From contig NZ_AFWV01000021.1 of NCBI RefSeq assembly GCF_000223985.1, positions 1 to 64,000 of the forward strand: a stretch of 64,000 nucleotides of DNA, written 5' to 3'. A program made the position numbers and the translations under genes. Position 1 is the first letter of the stretch, and every line of letters starts with the position of its first letter. The stretch comes from Thiocapsa marina 5811 (GTDB lineage Bacteria; Pseudomonadota; Gammaproteobacteria; Chromatiales; Chromatiaceae). Below are positions 43,313-52,442 of this stretch, one piece after another. The notes under the pieces are model-generated. The model was not told the origin of the DNA. It saw only the letters and a program-made list of their open reading frames with translations, and made no database searches.

Positions 43313-45195
43313 TGGGCTACAAGACAGTCGTTGAGGACGGCATCGACATCCTGGTTTGCGGTGCAGGGCTCGGCGGTACCGGTGCCGCCTTCGAGGCCCG
43401 CTACTGGGGCAAAGACAAGAAGATCGTCATCGCCGAAAAGGCGAACATCGATCGCTCCGGCGCGGTGGCTCAGGGTCTATACGCCATCAACTGCTATATG
43501 GGCACCCGTTTCGGGGAGAATAACCCCGAAGACCACGTTCGTTACGCGCGCATCGACCTGATGGGCATGGTCCGCGAAGACCTCCTGTTCGATATGGCAC
43601 GCCACGTCGACTCGACTGTGCACCAGTTCGAGGAATGGGGTCTGCCCTTGATGCGCAACCCGAAGACGGGCGCGTATCAGCGCGAAGGGCGCTGGCAGAT
43701 CATGATCCACGGCGAGTCGTACAAGCCGATCGTCGCCGAGGCTGCCAAGAAGTCTGCCGACAAGGTCTTCAATCGTGTCTGCGTGACCCATCTGTTGATG
43801 GACGAATCCAAAGAGAACCGCGTTGCCGGGGCCGTCGGATTCAATGTACGCACCGGCAACTACCACGTGTTCAAGTCCAAGGCAGTGGTCGTTGCGGCAG
43901 GCGGAGCGTCGAACATCTTCAAGCCACGTTCCGTCGGCGAGGGTGCCGGCCGCGTTTGGTATGCACCTTGGTCTTCGGGCTCCGCCTATGGGCTCATGAT
44001 CGGTGCCGGCGCTAAGATGACCCAGATGGAGAACAGAATCGTTCTCGCGCGCTTCAAAGACGGATACGGTCCGGTCGGTGCGTACTTCCTGCACCTCAAG
44101 ACCTATACGCAAAACGGCATGGGCGAAGAGTACGAGTCCAAGTGGTTCCCCGCCCTGGAAAAAATGGTCGGTAAGCGCTATCTGGACGTCGAGGCGTCGC
44201 ACCTTTCGCATCGCCCGATTCCCACCTGTCTGCGGAATCACGCGTTCATCAACGAGGTCAACGCGGGCCGCGGTCCGATCCACATGGTGACGATGGAAGC
44301 GTTCCAGGACCCGCATCTCGAAGAGATCGGCTGGCACAACTTCTTGGGCATGACCGTCGGCCAGGCCGTGTTGTGGGCAGCGACGGATGTCGACCCCAAG
44401 TACGAAAACCCGGAGCTCACCACCTCCGAACCTTACGTGATGGGCTCTCACGCCACCGGTTGCGGTGCCTGGTGCTCAGGTCCCGAAGACATATCCCCGC
44501 CGGATTACTTCTGGGGCTACAACCGAATGACGACCGTGGAAGGTCTGTTCGGTGCCGGTGACGCTGTCGGTGGTACGCCGCACGCATTCTCCTCCGGCTC
44601 GTTCACGGAAGGCCGGCTTGCAGCCAAGGCGGCCTGCAAGTACATCGATGACGGGAAGGCCGAGGGTATCCGCGTCTCCGATGAGCAGATCAATCGGCGC
44701 AAGGAAGAGGTCTACAAGCCGATGGAGCACTACAAGATCTATCGGAACGAGATCACCGCCGGCTCGGTCAATCCGAACTATATCAACCCGCGTCAGGGGT
44801 TGGATCGCCTGCAGAAGCTGATGGACGAGTATTGCGGCGGAGTGACGGTCAGCTACATGACCAACGAGAAGCTGCTGAATATCGGTCTCAAGAAACTCAA
44901 GCTCCTGGAAGAGGACCTCGAGAAGATCGCTGCGGAGAATGTTCACGAGCTGCTGCGGGCTTGGGAGCTGAAGCATCGCCACCTCACTTCCGAGGCTGTC
45001 ATGCATCACACGCTGTTCCGCAAAGAGACCCGCTGGCCCGGCTACTACTATCGCGGTGACGCGATGAAGGTGGATGACGATAACTGGCATGTGCTCACCG
45101 TCTCCCGCCGGGATCCCGAGACCGGCGAGTACACGATGGAGAAAGCACCGTGCTATCACCTGATCGAGGACAAGCACGAAGCTAAGGCTGCATAA
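43309..45195 (+). CDS. aprA: Adenylylsulfate reductase alpha subunit
   Basis: A 628-residue flavoprotein. The FAD-binding fold begins IDILVCGAGLGGTGAAFEAR (Rossmann GxGxxG), followed by KKIVIAEKANIDRSGAVAQG, NCYMGTRFGENNPEDHVRYA, AVVVAAGGASNIFKPRSVGE and SHATGCGAWCSGPEDISPPD. In sulfur oxidizers the enzyme combines AMP and sulfite to form APS, with electrons leaving through AprB and AprM to quinone; APS is then converted to sulfate with ATP or ADP gain. Length and motifs are complete. A strong hairpin terminator follows 11 bp after the stop, ending the operon. Confidence 0.97.
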   Translation: MMGYKTVVEDGIDILVCGAGLGGTGAAFEARYWGKDKKIVIAEKANIDRSGAVAQGLYAINCYMGTRFGENNPEDHVRYARIDLMGMVREDLLFDMARHVDSTVHQFEEWGLPLMRNPKTGAYQREGRWQIMIHGESYKPIVAEAAKKSADKVFNRVCVTHLLMDESKENRVAGAVGFNVRTGNYHVFKSKAVVVAAGGASNIFKPRSVGEGAGRVWYAPWSSGSAYGLMIGAGAKMTQMENRIVLARFKDGYGPVGAYFLHLKTYTQNGMGEEYESKWFPALEKMVGKRYLDVEASHLSHRPIPTCLRNHAFINEVNAGRGPIHMVTMEAFQDPHLEEIGWHNFLGMTVGQAVLWAATDVDPKYENPELTTSEPYVMGSHATGCGAWCSGPEDISPPDYFWGYNRMTTVEGLFGAGDAVGGTPHAFSSGSFTEGRLAAKAACKYIDDGKAEGIRVSDEQINRRKEEVYKPMEHYKIYRNEITAGSVNPNYINPRQGLDRLQKLMDEYCGGVTVSYMTNEKLLNIGLKKLKLLEEDLEKIAAENVHELLRAWELKHRHLTSEAVMHHTLFRKETRWPGYYYRGDAMKVDDDNWHVLTVSRRDPETGEYTMEKAPCYHLIEDKHEAKAA

Positions 45196-45205
45196 GCCTC
45201 TGCGC

Positions 45206-45246
45206 AAGCCGAGGCCCCGGAACCGGGGTCTCGGGCTTCTTCTTTC
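45206..45246 (+). terminator. Rho-independent terminator of aprMBA
   Basis: Arms aagccgaggccccgg and ccggggtctcgggctt around an AA loop form a long GC-rich hairpin, followed by CTTCTTT. Confidence 0.85.
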
Positions 45247-45416
45247 GGTACGACCACGCTTGTTGGACGAGCGCCAGGCTGAGAGGTATGGGCGCTCGTG
45301 TAGTCGCCACCCAAAATGCCCGGTGTCTATCCGAGTCGTTCGATCGCTGTAAAGCCGGCGGCCGAGGCTTCAGCTCCTAACAAGATTGCCGAGACGCACA
45401 CCGATGGCGATGCGAA

Positions 45417-45767
45417 ATGAACATTAACGATAAATCGGACGAGGAGATACTCGAGATCGCTCATCCGATGTGGGACGAGCTGGTTCAGTTCTCGAACAAG
45501 GGGCAATACGGAAAATTTATCAGGAAGTTCTCGTACGAGCTGCTGCTCGGTTTAAACGAGGTCGAGCTTGGTAAGCAGTTCGCGCACAGCGAATTGTCCA
45601 GAAACCTGGTCGAAGAGCGCGACTTTCTTGGTCTTATTCGGCGTGGCGAGCATGTCACTGTTCTCTATCGCATGCGAAGTACGACGAAGGAAGGGGAGTG
45701 GCTGGGACGAATGGTTCTCGGCTATGAAAAAGGCGAGGTGCGTATTTTCGCCGTGTCGATTTTCTGA
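45417..45767 (+). CDS. Small NTF2-like-looking protein of unknown function
   Basis: A 116-residue soluble protein from ATG 45417. The helical first half (SDEEILEIAHPMWDELVQFS, NKGQYGKFIRKFSYELLLGL) is followed by a strand-rich second half (RGEHVTVLYRMRSTTKEGEW, LGRMVLGYEKGEVRIFAVSI), an order that recalls small cone-shaped NTF2-like domains; this fold suggestion is from the pattern only. It is 5 bp before the SlyD-like gene, so the two are co-transcribed. Function unknown; the apr neighbourhood hints at a sulfur-related or redox-related role. Confidence 0.75.
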   Translation: MNINDKSDEEILEIAHPMWDELVQFSNKGQYGKFIRKFSYELLLGLNEVELGKQFAHSELSRNLVEERDFLGLIRRGEHVTVLYRMRSTTKEGEWLGRMVLGYEKGEVRIFAVSIF

Positions 45768-45772
45768 GAGTC

Positions 45773-46282
45773 ATGACAGATATCATCCAACATAACAAGT
45801 ACGTCGAGCTCAAGTACCGAGTCGTCGACGCCAAGAGCGGCCAAGTCTTAACGGCTGTCGATTTTCCGTTGGGCTATGTCCACGGTGTCAACGACGTGCT
45901 CTCATCCCAAGTCATGGCAGAGCTCGAGGGCAGAGCAGTCGGTGATGCGATAACGGTCGAGCTCGACAGCAACACCTTGTTCGGTTCTCGGGACGAGTCT
46001 CTCGTCGTAACGGACTACATCGAGAACGTTCCCGAAGAGTACCGAGAGGTCGGTACCACGATTCTCATGGAGAACGAGCAGGGCGAGACGAAGACGTTCC
46101 TGGTCACGCGAGTCGACGAGAAGACAGTGACCATTGACGGCAATAATCCGTTGTGTGGACGAGACGTCGTGTTCGAGCTTGAGATATTGTCGGTCCGCGA
46201 TGCCACGGAGGCAGAGGTGGCAGCCGGCGGCAAGGTCGAAATGCCGCCTGCGGTAACGGGCATGAAATCCGTATCCCTCTAG
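45773..46282 (+). CDS. SlyD-type FKBP peptidyl-prolyl isomerase
   Basis: A 169-residue protein from ATG 45773. It has the split FKBP domain of SlyD: YVELKYRVVDAKSGQVLTAV, DFPLGYVHGVNDVLSSQVMA, ELEGRAVGDAITVELDSNTL, FGSRDESLVV, an insert-in-flap (IF) region with ENEQGETKTFLVTRVDEKTV, and TIDGNNPLCGRDVVFELEIL, the last being the conserved DGNHPLAG-like motif with Pro-Leu-Cys. The His-rich metal-binding tail of E. coli SlyD is absent. Predicted folding catalyst/chaperone. A related but more distant copy lies on the opposite strand at 47133-47630. Confidence 0.9.
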   Translation: MTDIIQHNKYVELKYRVVDAKSGQVLTAVDFPLGYVHGVNDVLSSQVMAELEGRAVGDAITVELDSNTLFGSRDESLVVTDYIENVPEEYREVGTTILMENEQGETKTFLVTRVDEKTVTIDGNNPLCGRDVVFELEILSVRDATEAEVAAGGKVEMPPAVTGMKSVSL

Positions 46283-46334
46283 CGAACCAGCGAAAAAGAC
46301 GAGAGTCAGAGCTTCCCCCTATGAGTAAAAAAGA

Positions 46335-46655
46335 ATGCAGCTGAACCTCGATCCGACGCTATTTGACGAACAGCAATTCATCCTCGTCCGCGAGCTGGTT
46401 CAGAGTATCAGAGTCAAGTTGCAGGAAGCGGGCTTGAGTGGTGAAAATCTGGAAGACGCGACAGCGAGCATCGCGTTCAGTGTCGCCAGTACGCTCGATG
46501 ACACGGCGGCGATTGAAGTCGACGGGATGGAGGTCCATCCGTATCTGACATTTCGCACGTCGGATGAAGAGTTAACGCACTGCGGTGAAAACTCGTACAC
46601 GCATGAGTTCGTGTATGAGGCCCTGCAAATTCTGTCCAAAAGACCAACCGAATGA
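46335..46655 (+). CDS. Small protein of unknown function
   Basis: A 106-residue acidic protein from ATG 46335. Sequence LNLDPTLFDEQQFILVRELV, AGLSGENLEDATASIAFSVA and STLDDTAAIEVDGMEVHPYL, then FRTSDEELTHCGENSYTHEF. No recognised domain. It follows the SlyD-like gene by 53 bp and may belong to its operon. Upstream, ATG AGT AAA AAA GA at 46321 opens a seven-codon frame overlapping the start, offset by one nucleotide; an A-run slip there would add four residues. Confidence 0.7.
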   Translation: MQLNLDPTLFDEQQFILVRELVQSIRVKLQEAGLSGENLEDATASIAFSVASTLDDTAAIEVDGMEVHPYLTFRTSDEELTHCGENSYTHEFVYEALQILSKRPTE

Positions 46656-46836
46656 TCATGCTTGGGTCGCGGTTCATTTCGAGTCCGCTGCAAGGCTGTC
46701 GTCGATGCGCCCTCTTCGCGAGGGATCGCACGGGTCGCGGCCAGTCAAGTGTTGATATTGGTTCCCTGACCGGCGCCCGCGGTATCGTTGGCGCGCTCCG
46801 TTCAGTCCACAGTGGCATGTCTAGAGAAGGTGACTT

Positions 46837-46998
46837 ATGAGCGAACAATCCAAGACCAGACCAAAGGTTCCGGAAGGTAAGGTGCGTTTCCACAGGACCA
46901 AGCAAATGGAACCCAACGAGAAGGGTTTTGTCGGATACCAGACGATCTGGGAAACGCTTCAGAAAGAGGTCGAGTACAAGGCCCCGAAGCGGCCCTAG
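46837..46998 (+). CDS. Small 53-residue basic protein, unknown
   Basis: ATG 46837 follows AGAAGGTGACTT and reads MSEQSKTRPKVPEGKVRFHR, TKQMEPNEKGFVGYQTIWET, LQKEVEYKAPKRP to TAG at 46996-46998. Codon use is normal and the sequence looks like a genuine short soluble protein with a basic N-terminal half. No family recognised. It is the last gene of the plus-strand run after aprMBA. Confidence 0.65.
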   Translation: MSEQSKTRPKVPEGKVRFHRTKQMEPNEKGFVGYQTIWETLQKEVEYKAPKRP

Positions 46999-47132
46999 TC
47001 TTCTCCGGGGCATGAGGCTTGCCGGGTTGTCGGCGGCCTCAAACCCCCCGCGGCCTCACACCCCCGCGAGGATCAAGCGGTCGGGGAACTCCTTCAGTCT
47101 GTTTCGGTGTCTCGATCGTCCAAGCCGACAAA

Positions 47133-47630
47133 TCATCCCTCGGGAGTTTCCTCGGCTTTCCCCCCGTACGCTTTCTCTTCGTCCGTCGCATCGCGAACCA
47201 ACAGGACTTTCACCTGGTAGATGACCTCCCTGCCGCAGAGCGGGTTGTTGCCATCGAACGTGATCTTGTCCCCTTCGATTTTGGTCACCAAGAAACTTTT
47301 CATTTGACCGAGATTGTTCTCCATCAGAATCCGGGTGCCGACCTGGCGATACTCGCGCGGCACGAGAGCGACCTTCTCGGTGACAACGAGTGATTCGTCC
47401 CTTGCACCGTACAACGCATTGCAGTCGACCAGTAGGTCGACCCGTTGACCTTGAGTCTTGCCCACAAGCTCGCGGGTGATGATCGGCGCCAATATCTCGT
47501 TTACCCCGTGAACGTAGTTGAGCGGGCGCGAGATCTCCGTCAGGACATCTCCGGTTGTGCTGTCGCGCACGAGGTAGGTCAGCTCGACATACTTGCCGTC
47601 GGTAATGGTATTGGTGCTGGTTTCGGTCAT
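47133..47630 (-). CDS. SlyD-type FKBP peptidyl-prolyl isomerase, second copy
   Basis: A 165-residue protein related to the one at 45773-46282: YVELTYLVRDSTTGDVLTEI, PLNYVHGVNEILAPIITREL, VGKTQGQRVDLLVDCNALYG, ARDESLVVTEKVALVPREYR, MKSFLVTKIEGDKITFDGNN and PLCGREVIYQVKVLLVRDAT. Both share the unusual PLCGR variant of the C-terminal FKBP motif and both lack the His-rich tail. It lies on the opposite strand, so the pair probably arose by duplication with inversion or by separate recruitment. Confidence 0.9.
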   Translation of the reverse strand: MTETSTNTITDGKYVELTYLVRDSTTGDVLTEISRPLNYVHGVNEILAPIITRELVGKTQGQRVDLLVDCNALYGARDESLVVTEKVALVPREYRQVGTRILMENNLGQMKSFLVTKIEGDKITFDGNNPLCGREVIYQVKVLLVRDATDEEKAYGGKAEETPEG

Positions 47631-47814
47631 GGTGAGGTTCGCTCGTTCTTTTGTGTTTCAACGACAGGGTCATGCGGCCGGTTTGAAGTCATACGCTCCG
47701 CCGCTCATGATGACATGCGAACGACTTGTTTTCGATTGAGCCGATGCAACGCCGCTCATGGCGGAATGCCTGAGACCCGGTCGGTCGGCCGGGGTAATGG
47801 TCGGCAAGGCGGCC

Positions 47815-48819
47815 TCAAAGATAGCGCTGGGCGGCGGAAACGAAGTCCTCCTGGTGGGGCAGCTCTCGCGGGTCGATCGCGACCGGCAGGACGACGGCGC
47901 GCGCACCGAGGGCGCTTTGGAGCTCGTGGAGGACCATGACGCGAGCCGAGGGGTCGTCGGGATCACGCAGGATGTTCATTGGTCCCAGGCAGAGCTGGAT
48001 GTCCTCCGACCACACCTGATGCTCGGCCTCTGCGAGACGGTCGGCAACAATCTCCAGATGGGCCTTCAATAGACCCGTGTCTGCGCCGAGCATCTGCAAG
48101 TGTTGCGAAACGGCGTCGAATTCGGCTTGGATTCCGGCCGCGTCCGGGTCGTCCGGACTCGGTTGATCGAAACTCAGCGTCCCGCGTTGCATGTTGCGCA
48201 GCTGACGCCGCAGCAGATCGCACTGGCGTGTGAGATCCGCACGCTCGACCTGTGCCTCGGCGATCCGGGCTAGGGCGAGGGCGAGCAGATGATCGAAGGC
48301 ACGCCGCTTGAGAAAGCGCCTGCACTCCTCGTCCATGGCCCGGGGCTCCAGCAGGTGGTGTCCGGAGAAGCTGACCGTCACTTGGGCGACGTCGCGGCGC
48401 ACCTGGTCACCCACCACGTCCATCCCGAGGATGTTTCTCTCCTCCCGACGCGCCATGAGAAGGGCCGTCACCCGCTCGGCACCACGCCCCTCGTTCCCGG
48501 AAAGATACTCCGACAGGGCCCGGTCGCGGGCGAAGACTTGCAGCATCTCCTCGCCAGAGGCGAACAGCGCCGAAAGCCGCGGATCGTTGCGATAGTCGCC
48601 GAGTCCGGCCGCCACGGTCGCAGGGATGCCGTCCACGAGGGCCACTACATGGTCGATCGCGTGGATGACGGGTTTTCGCAGCCGCTTGCGGTAACCGGGG
48701 ACCAGTCGCAACCGGGGGTCGGTGCCGTCCACGGTGCGCTCGATGGCCATCTCGATCAGAGACTCGGGATAGTGTCCGACGGCCTCGCGGCCGCCGAAGA
48801 TGGATTGAAAGAGCTTCAT
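47815..48819 (-). CDS. Conserved hypothetical, translationally coupled to SulP
   Basis: A 334-residue cytoplasmic protein; its ATG at 48819 overlaps the SulP stop (ATGA). It is predicted to be mostly helical: YPESLIEMAIERTVDGTDPR, LVPGYRKRLRKPVIHAIDHV, a coiled-coil-like segment EAQVERADLTRQCDLLRRQL, and a C-terminal MVLHELQSALGARAVVLPVA with IDPRELPHQEDFVSAAQRYL. No domain recognised. Coupling to the transporter suggests a regulator or cytoplasmic subunit of anion uptake. Confidence 0.75.
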   Translation of the reverse strand: MKLFQSIFGGREAVGHYPESLIEMAIERTVDGTDPRLRLVPGYRKRLRKPVIHAIDHVVALVDGIPATVAAGLGDYRNDPRLSALFASGEEMLQVFARDRALSEYLSGNEGRGAERVTALLMARREERNILGMDVVGDQVRRDVAQVTVSFSGHHLLEPRAMDEECRRFLKRRAFDHLLALALARIAEAQVERADLTRQCDLLRRQLRNMQRGTLSFDQPSPDDPDAAGIQAEFDAVSQHLQMLGADTGLLKAHLEIVADRLAEAEHQVWSEDIQLCLGPMNILRDPDDPSARVMVLHELQSALGARAVVLPVAIDPRELPHQEDFVSAAQRYL

Positions 48820-50495
48820 CGGTTCTCTTCCGGTTGGGCCGTCTGCGACCGGTAGCGCTCCACGGCCATCTGCAGATTGAACAGCATGCGCTCGCGGCCG
48901 AGGGTCTCGCCGAGAGGCGAGCGCTGCACCATGCGCAGGACCTCCGGGTTCAACGCCACGAGCCAGAGCGAGGCACCGCGCTCGCGCAGACGCTCTTCGC
49001 CCTCGATCAGCATCTTGAGTGCCGAGTACTCGATGTCGGGCACCGCGCTGAAATCCATCGCGACCACCTTGGGCTCGGCCGCGTCGATCAGCGGCAAGAG
49101 TTGTTCGCCGATGCGTTGGGCATTGGCGAAGAAGATGCGTCCTTCCGGGCGCACCATCAGGAGACCGGGGAAGGTCTCGTCGTCCGGATGTGTCGCCGAC
49201 TCGGGGCGAAAGACATCGGTGCCGGGCTTGCGGCCCAGGACATAGAGCCGTGGATGGGCGGCCTGATAGGCGAGGGCGACGAGCGAGACGATAACCGCCA
49301 CCAGGATCCCCTTCAGGGTCCCGAGCACCACGACACCGGCGAAGGCCACCAGTGCCCAGACGAACTCCATGCTCCGGATGCGCAGGATGTCGCGAAACTC
49401 GGCCGGTTGGATCAGGCCGATCGAGTAGACGATCACCACGGCGGCCATGGTGGCCTGGGGCATCAGCCCCATCAGCGGCGCGAGGAAGATCAGCGTCGCG
49501 AGCGCGGCGATCGCCGTCACCAGGCCCGCCACCCGGGTGCGGGCTCCGGCACGCCGGTTCACCGCCGTCTGAGAGGTGCCGCCGCCGGCGGGCATGGCGC
49601 CGAACAGTCCGCCGGCCACATTGCCGAGCCCGGTCGCCAAGAGCTCTCGGTTCGGCGCGGGGCGCGGCTCACCCGGACCGGCAAAGGCCCGCGCCGCGGC
49701 GATGGACTCGGTAAAGCTCATCAAGGCGATGCCCAGGGCGCCGGGCCAAAGTTGGGCGATGAGGTCGAAGTCGGGCGCAACGAAGGCCGGCAGCCCCGAG
49801 GGGATATGGCCCACGGTCTCCACGCCGTGCGCCTGGAGTGCAAAGAGACCCGAGGCGGCAATCCCCAGCCCGACGGCGACCAGCGGCGCGGGGGCGCGGG
49901 GGAGGAATCGCTCCATCCCGCCCAGGATGACGAGCATCGCCACGCCGACGGCCAGGGTGACGAGCGAGGTCTCGGGCAGATGCTGCACCAGCGCGAGCAG
50001 ATTCTGCAAAAAGCCGCCTTTTTCGAAATGGATGCCCAACAGCTTCGGGACCTGATCGAGGACGATGACGAGCCCGATCCCCGCCTTGAAGCCCGTCAGG
50101 ACCGGTTCCGAGATGAAACTCGCGACGACCCCGAGACGCAGCACCGAGGCCAGGATCAACATGATCCCGACCAGGACGGCTAGCGTCGCGGAGGCGCTCA
50201 ACAGTGCCGCCGGATCCCCGCTCGGCACGACCAGGGCAAGCTGGGTGCCGGTCAGGATCGCGAGCGTTGTGGTCGTGCTGACGCTGAGCGGCCGCGAGGT
50301 CCCGAGGAGCGCGTAGATCACCATCGGCACGAAGGCCGTGTAGAGCCCGATCTCCACCGGCAGGCCGGCGACCGTGGCATAGGCCATGGCCTTGGGCACC
50401 ACGACCGCTGCCGTGGTCAGACCGGCGACCAGGTCCAATCGCAGCCACTCCCCTCGGTCACCGTCGAGCCGCTCAAGCATCTTTGTACCCCTCAT
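48816..50495 (-). CDS. SulP-family inorganic anion transporter with STAS domain
   Basis: A 559-residue transporter starting at ATG 50495. N-terminal LDLVAGLTTAAVVVPKAMAY and ATVAGLPVEIGLYTAFVPMV is the SulP signature, followed by about ten to twelve membrane helices (LVIVLDQVPKLLGIHFEKGG between, AFAGPGEPRPAPNRELLATG and AMPAGGGTSQTAVNRRAGAR in the conserved core). The C-terminal STAS domain spans about 430-545 (FANAQRIGEQLLPLIDAAEP, VVAMDFSAVPDIEYSALKML). Substrates of the family include sulfate, bicarbonate and other anions; sulfate or bicarbonate is plausible here. Followed by a coupled hypothetical gene. Confidence 0.92.
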   Translation of the reverse strand: MRGTKMLERLDGDRGEWLRLDLVAGLTTAAVVVPKAMAYATVAGLPVEIGLYTAFVPMVIYALLGTSRPLSVSTTTTLAILTGTQLALVVPSGDPAALLSASATLAVLVGIMLILASVLRLGVVASFISEPVLTGFKAGIGLVIVLDQVPKLLGIHFEKGGFLQNLLALVQHLPETSLVTLAVGVAMLVILGGMERFLPRAPAPLVAVGLGIAASGLFALQAHGVETVGHIPSGLPAFVAPDFDLIAQLWPGALGIALMSFTESIAAARAFAGPGEPRPAPNRELLATGLGNVAGGLFGAMPAGGGTSQTAVNRRAGARTRVAGLVTAIAALATLIFLAPLMGLMPQATMAAVVIVYSIGLIQPAEFRDILRIRSMEFVWALVAFAGVVVLGTLKGILVAVIVSLVALAYQAAHPRLYVLGRKPGTDVFRPESATHPDDETFPGLLMVRPEGRIFFANAQRIGEQLLPLIDAAEPKVVAMDFSAVPDIEYSALKMLIEGEERLRERGASLWLVALNPEVLRMVQRSPLGETLGRERMLFNLQMAVERYRSQTAQPEENR

Positions 50496-50864
50496 GCGGA
50501 TTCAGATGGCCCATGCTTCCACTCGCTTCGGGTTGGTCGACGCCCACCGCGCCCTTCGACCCTGACGACCAGAGGAATCAAGGCAGCAAGAAAACGGCCA
50601 AACCTCGCGGAGCGATCACCGTTGGCAGGGTGCGCTGAAAGGTCATCATTCGTCAAAGGCTTGATCTTACCGCTACCGACACAGTTCATCTTGGCCCGGC
50701 ACTCCCTGCTCCGGAATATCGGAGTCTCTACGACTTCTCGGAGGCGTGCGCGGCGAGATTGATCCGGATGCAGACAGCAAGGTGTCTATAGGGTTAGCAT
50801 CGGTTCTCACGCCGGGGCGGCGTACGACGACATCATCCTTCGATCCCCGCAGCGGAGCCGCGCC
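50496..50864. other. Intergenic, no gene seen
   Basis: About 370 bp between SulP (minus) and the DUF433 gene (plus). Divergent promoters are expected; none was picked with confidence. Confidence 0.4.
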
Positions 50865-51092
50865 TTGAGTTACCGAGAACGTATCACCCTCGAGCCCGAC
50901 AAGCGTTCGGGACAGCCCTGTATCCCGGGGCTGCGCATCACCGTATACGACATCCTCGGTTACCTTGCCGCCGGGATGACCGAGGCCGAGATTCTGGAGG
51001 ACTTCCCTGATCTCGAAGCGGCGGACATCCTCGCCGCGCTGGCGTTTGCCGCGGATTTTGATCGACGGCTGCTGATCGTGCCGAATCTGTGA
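50865..51092 (+). CDS. DUF433 antitoxin-like protein
   Basis: A 75-residue protein. The sequence YRERITLEPDKRSGQPCIPG, LRITVYDILGYLAAGMTEAE, ILEDFPDLEAADILAALAFA is the full DUF433 fold (RITxxPxxxxGxPxIxGxRI, then a helix-turn-helix-like YLAxGxxxxEIxxDFPxL). Such proteins are antitoxins or DNA-binding partners of DUF5615 PIN-like toxins. Its stop overlaps the next GTG (GTGA at 51089-51092). Intact, but its partner is broken. Confidence 0.88.
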   Translation: MSYRERITLEPDKRSGQPCIPGLRITVYDILGYLAAGMTEAEILEDFPDLEAADILAALAFAADFDRRLLIVPNL

Positions 51093-51229
51093 AGCTCCTG
51101 CTGGACCAGAACCTCTCTCCGCGACTGACCGATTTGCTCGCAGACATCTATCCGGAATGTATCCATGTCCGTGAGCTCGGGATGGCAAGGGTCGTGGATG
51201 CGCCAAACGTCGAGCTCATTCGAAAGTGA
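51089..51229 (+). pseudogene. DUF5615 PIN-like toxin, truncated
   Basis: From GTG 51089 the frame reads VKLLLDQNLSPRLTDLLADI, YPECIHVRELGMARVVDAPN, VELIRK and stops at 51229, 46 residues. The N-terminal LLLDxNLSPRL, with its catalytic-position Asp, and IHVRELG match DUF5615 proteins, which are about 110 residues long. After HVRELGM the family continues with a DxxIWxxA segment and a second acidic cluster (SKDxDF); both are missing, so the nuclease fold is incomplete. Confidence 0.75.
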
Positions 51230-51270
51230 GCATCTCGCTCTGATTCGACCTGGCGCCTCCTCTCGGCAGG

Positions 51271-52017
51271 CTAACGGGCGGTATCCATCGGCCTCCCGGG
51301 GAAGTCGTGGAGCCAGGCCAGAAACAGCTTATAGCCGAGCACCAGGACGACCGCACCGACGAACAGCCCGATGATGCCGGAGGTGATGAAGCCGCCGATC
51401 GCACCGACGAAGATCACCGCCATGGGCACCTGCACGCCGCGCCCGAGCAGGATGGGCTTCAAGAAGTTGTCGATGCTGCCGACGAATAGGCTCCAGATCA
51501 CGAAGAGTATCGCCGGTACGGTATCCGCCGTCGCCAGGACATAGATCACGATCGGGATGGTGATCGGAAAAACGCCGATCTGGACCGTGCTGAGCAGCAG
51601 ACACAGCAGTGCCCAGAGCCCGGCGCCGGGTAGGCCGATGGCCATGAAGCCGATGCCGGCGAGAATGGATTGGATCAGCGCGACACCGAGGATCCCGCGG
51701 GTGACGCTGCGGACCGTCGCCTCGGCCAGTTCAGCGAAGTCCGCTCCTCGCTCGCCGGCCAAGCGGACGGCGAGCGTTCGGGCGAATGCTCCGCTCGCCT
51801 TAGCGTTGGCGAGGAACACCCCGGCGATGATGATGGCGACGATGAACTGAAGGATGCCAAAACCCGCGCCGGCCGCGGTCGACAACAGCCATCCACCGAC
51901 GGTCTTCAGTTGCGGCGCGATCTTCTGGACCGCCGCCATGAGGTTCCCGGATGCCTGGGACCAGAAGGTACTCAGAGCCTCTCCGACCAGTACCGCGTCG
52001 ACCCCAAACGTCGTCAC
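51271..52017 (-). pseudogene. AI-2E family transporter, N-terminally truncated
   Basis: A 248-residue frame from ATG 52017. It matches the C-terminal two-thirds of AI-2E/PerM-type permeases: LQFIVAIIIAGVFLANAKAS, SVTRGILGVALIQSILAGIG, FMAIGLPGAGLWALLCLLLS, VLATADTVPAILFVIWSLFV, GSIDNFLKPILLGRGVQVPM and GAIGGFITSGIIGLFVGAVV. Family members are about 350 residues and begin with two more membrane helices; no such sequence precedes 52017 in any frame. The next 400 bp (52018-52442) hold nothing recognisable. Probably a deletion relic, though the remaining part has an open frame. Confidence 0.7.
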
Positions 52018-52442
52018 AATACTCGCGGATGGAGCGGTCCGACGAGCACTTTCCGCCGCGGGCGGTGTTCAGGATCGTGCCCGTGGCGTCTGCCGAGTAC
52101 ATCGAGAAGCTGACGCCGTCCGACGCGGATCGGCACCGAGCGGGTAGGGTTGGCCGCGTTCTACGGTATCGCTCATCGGATCACTCCACAGGAAAAGGCC
52201 GCGGATCCCAAGGGAAGGGAGTCGCCAGGCTCACCCTCTCGGGAAGGCCGAATAATCCACCGTGATCGTTTGCATCGATCCCCCTTCGCTGGGGTGTCAG
52301 TCTGTCCGGATATGCGCCCGAACCCATTTCCGGCGATTGCCGACAGTGCCGTGATCGGCCAGAATCGGAGAGTTCGACGATTCGCCCGCGCCAAGCCCAC
52401 CGGCTTGCCGATGAGGTAGGCGGTTTCTCGGAGGTCCACACC

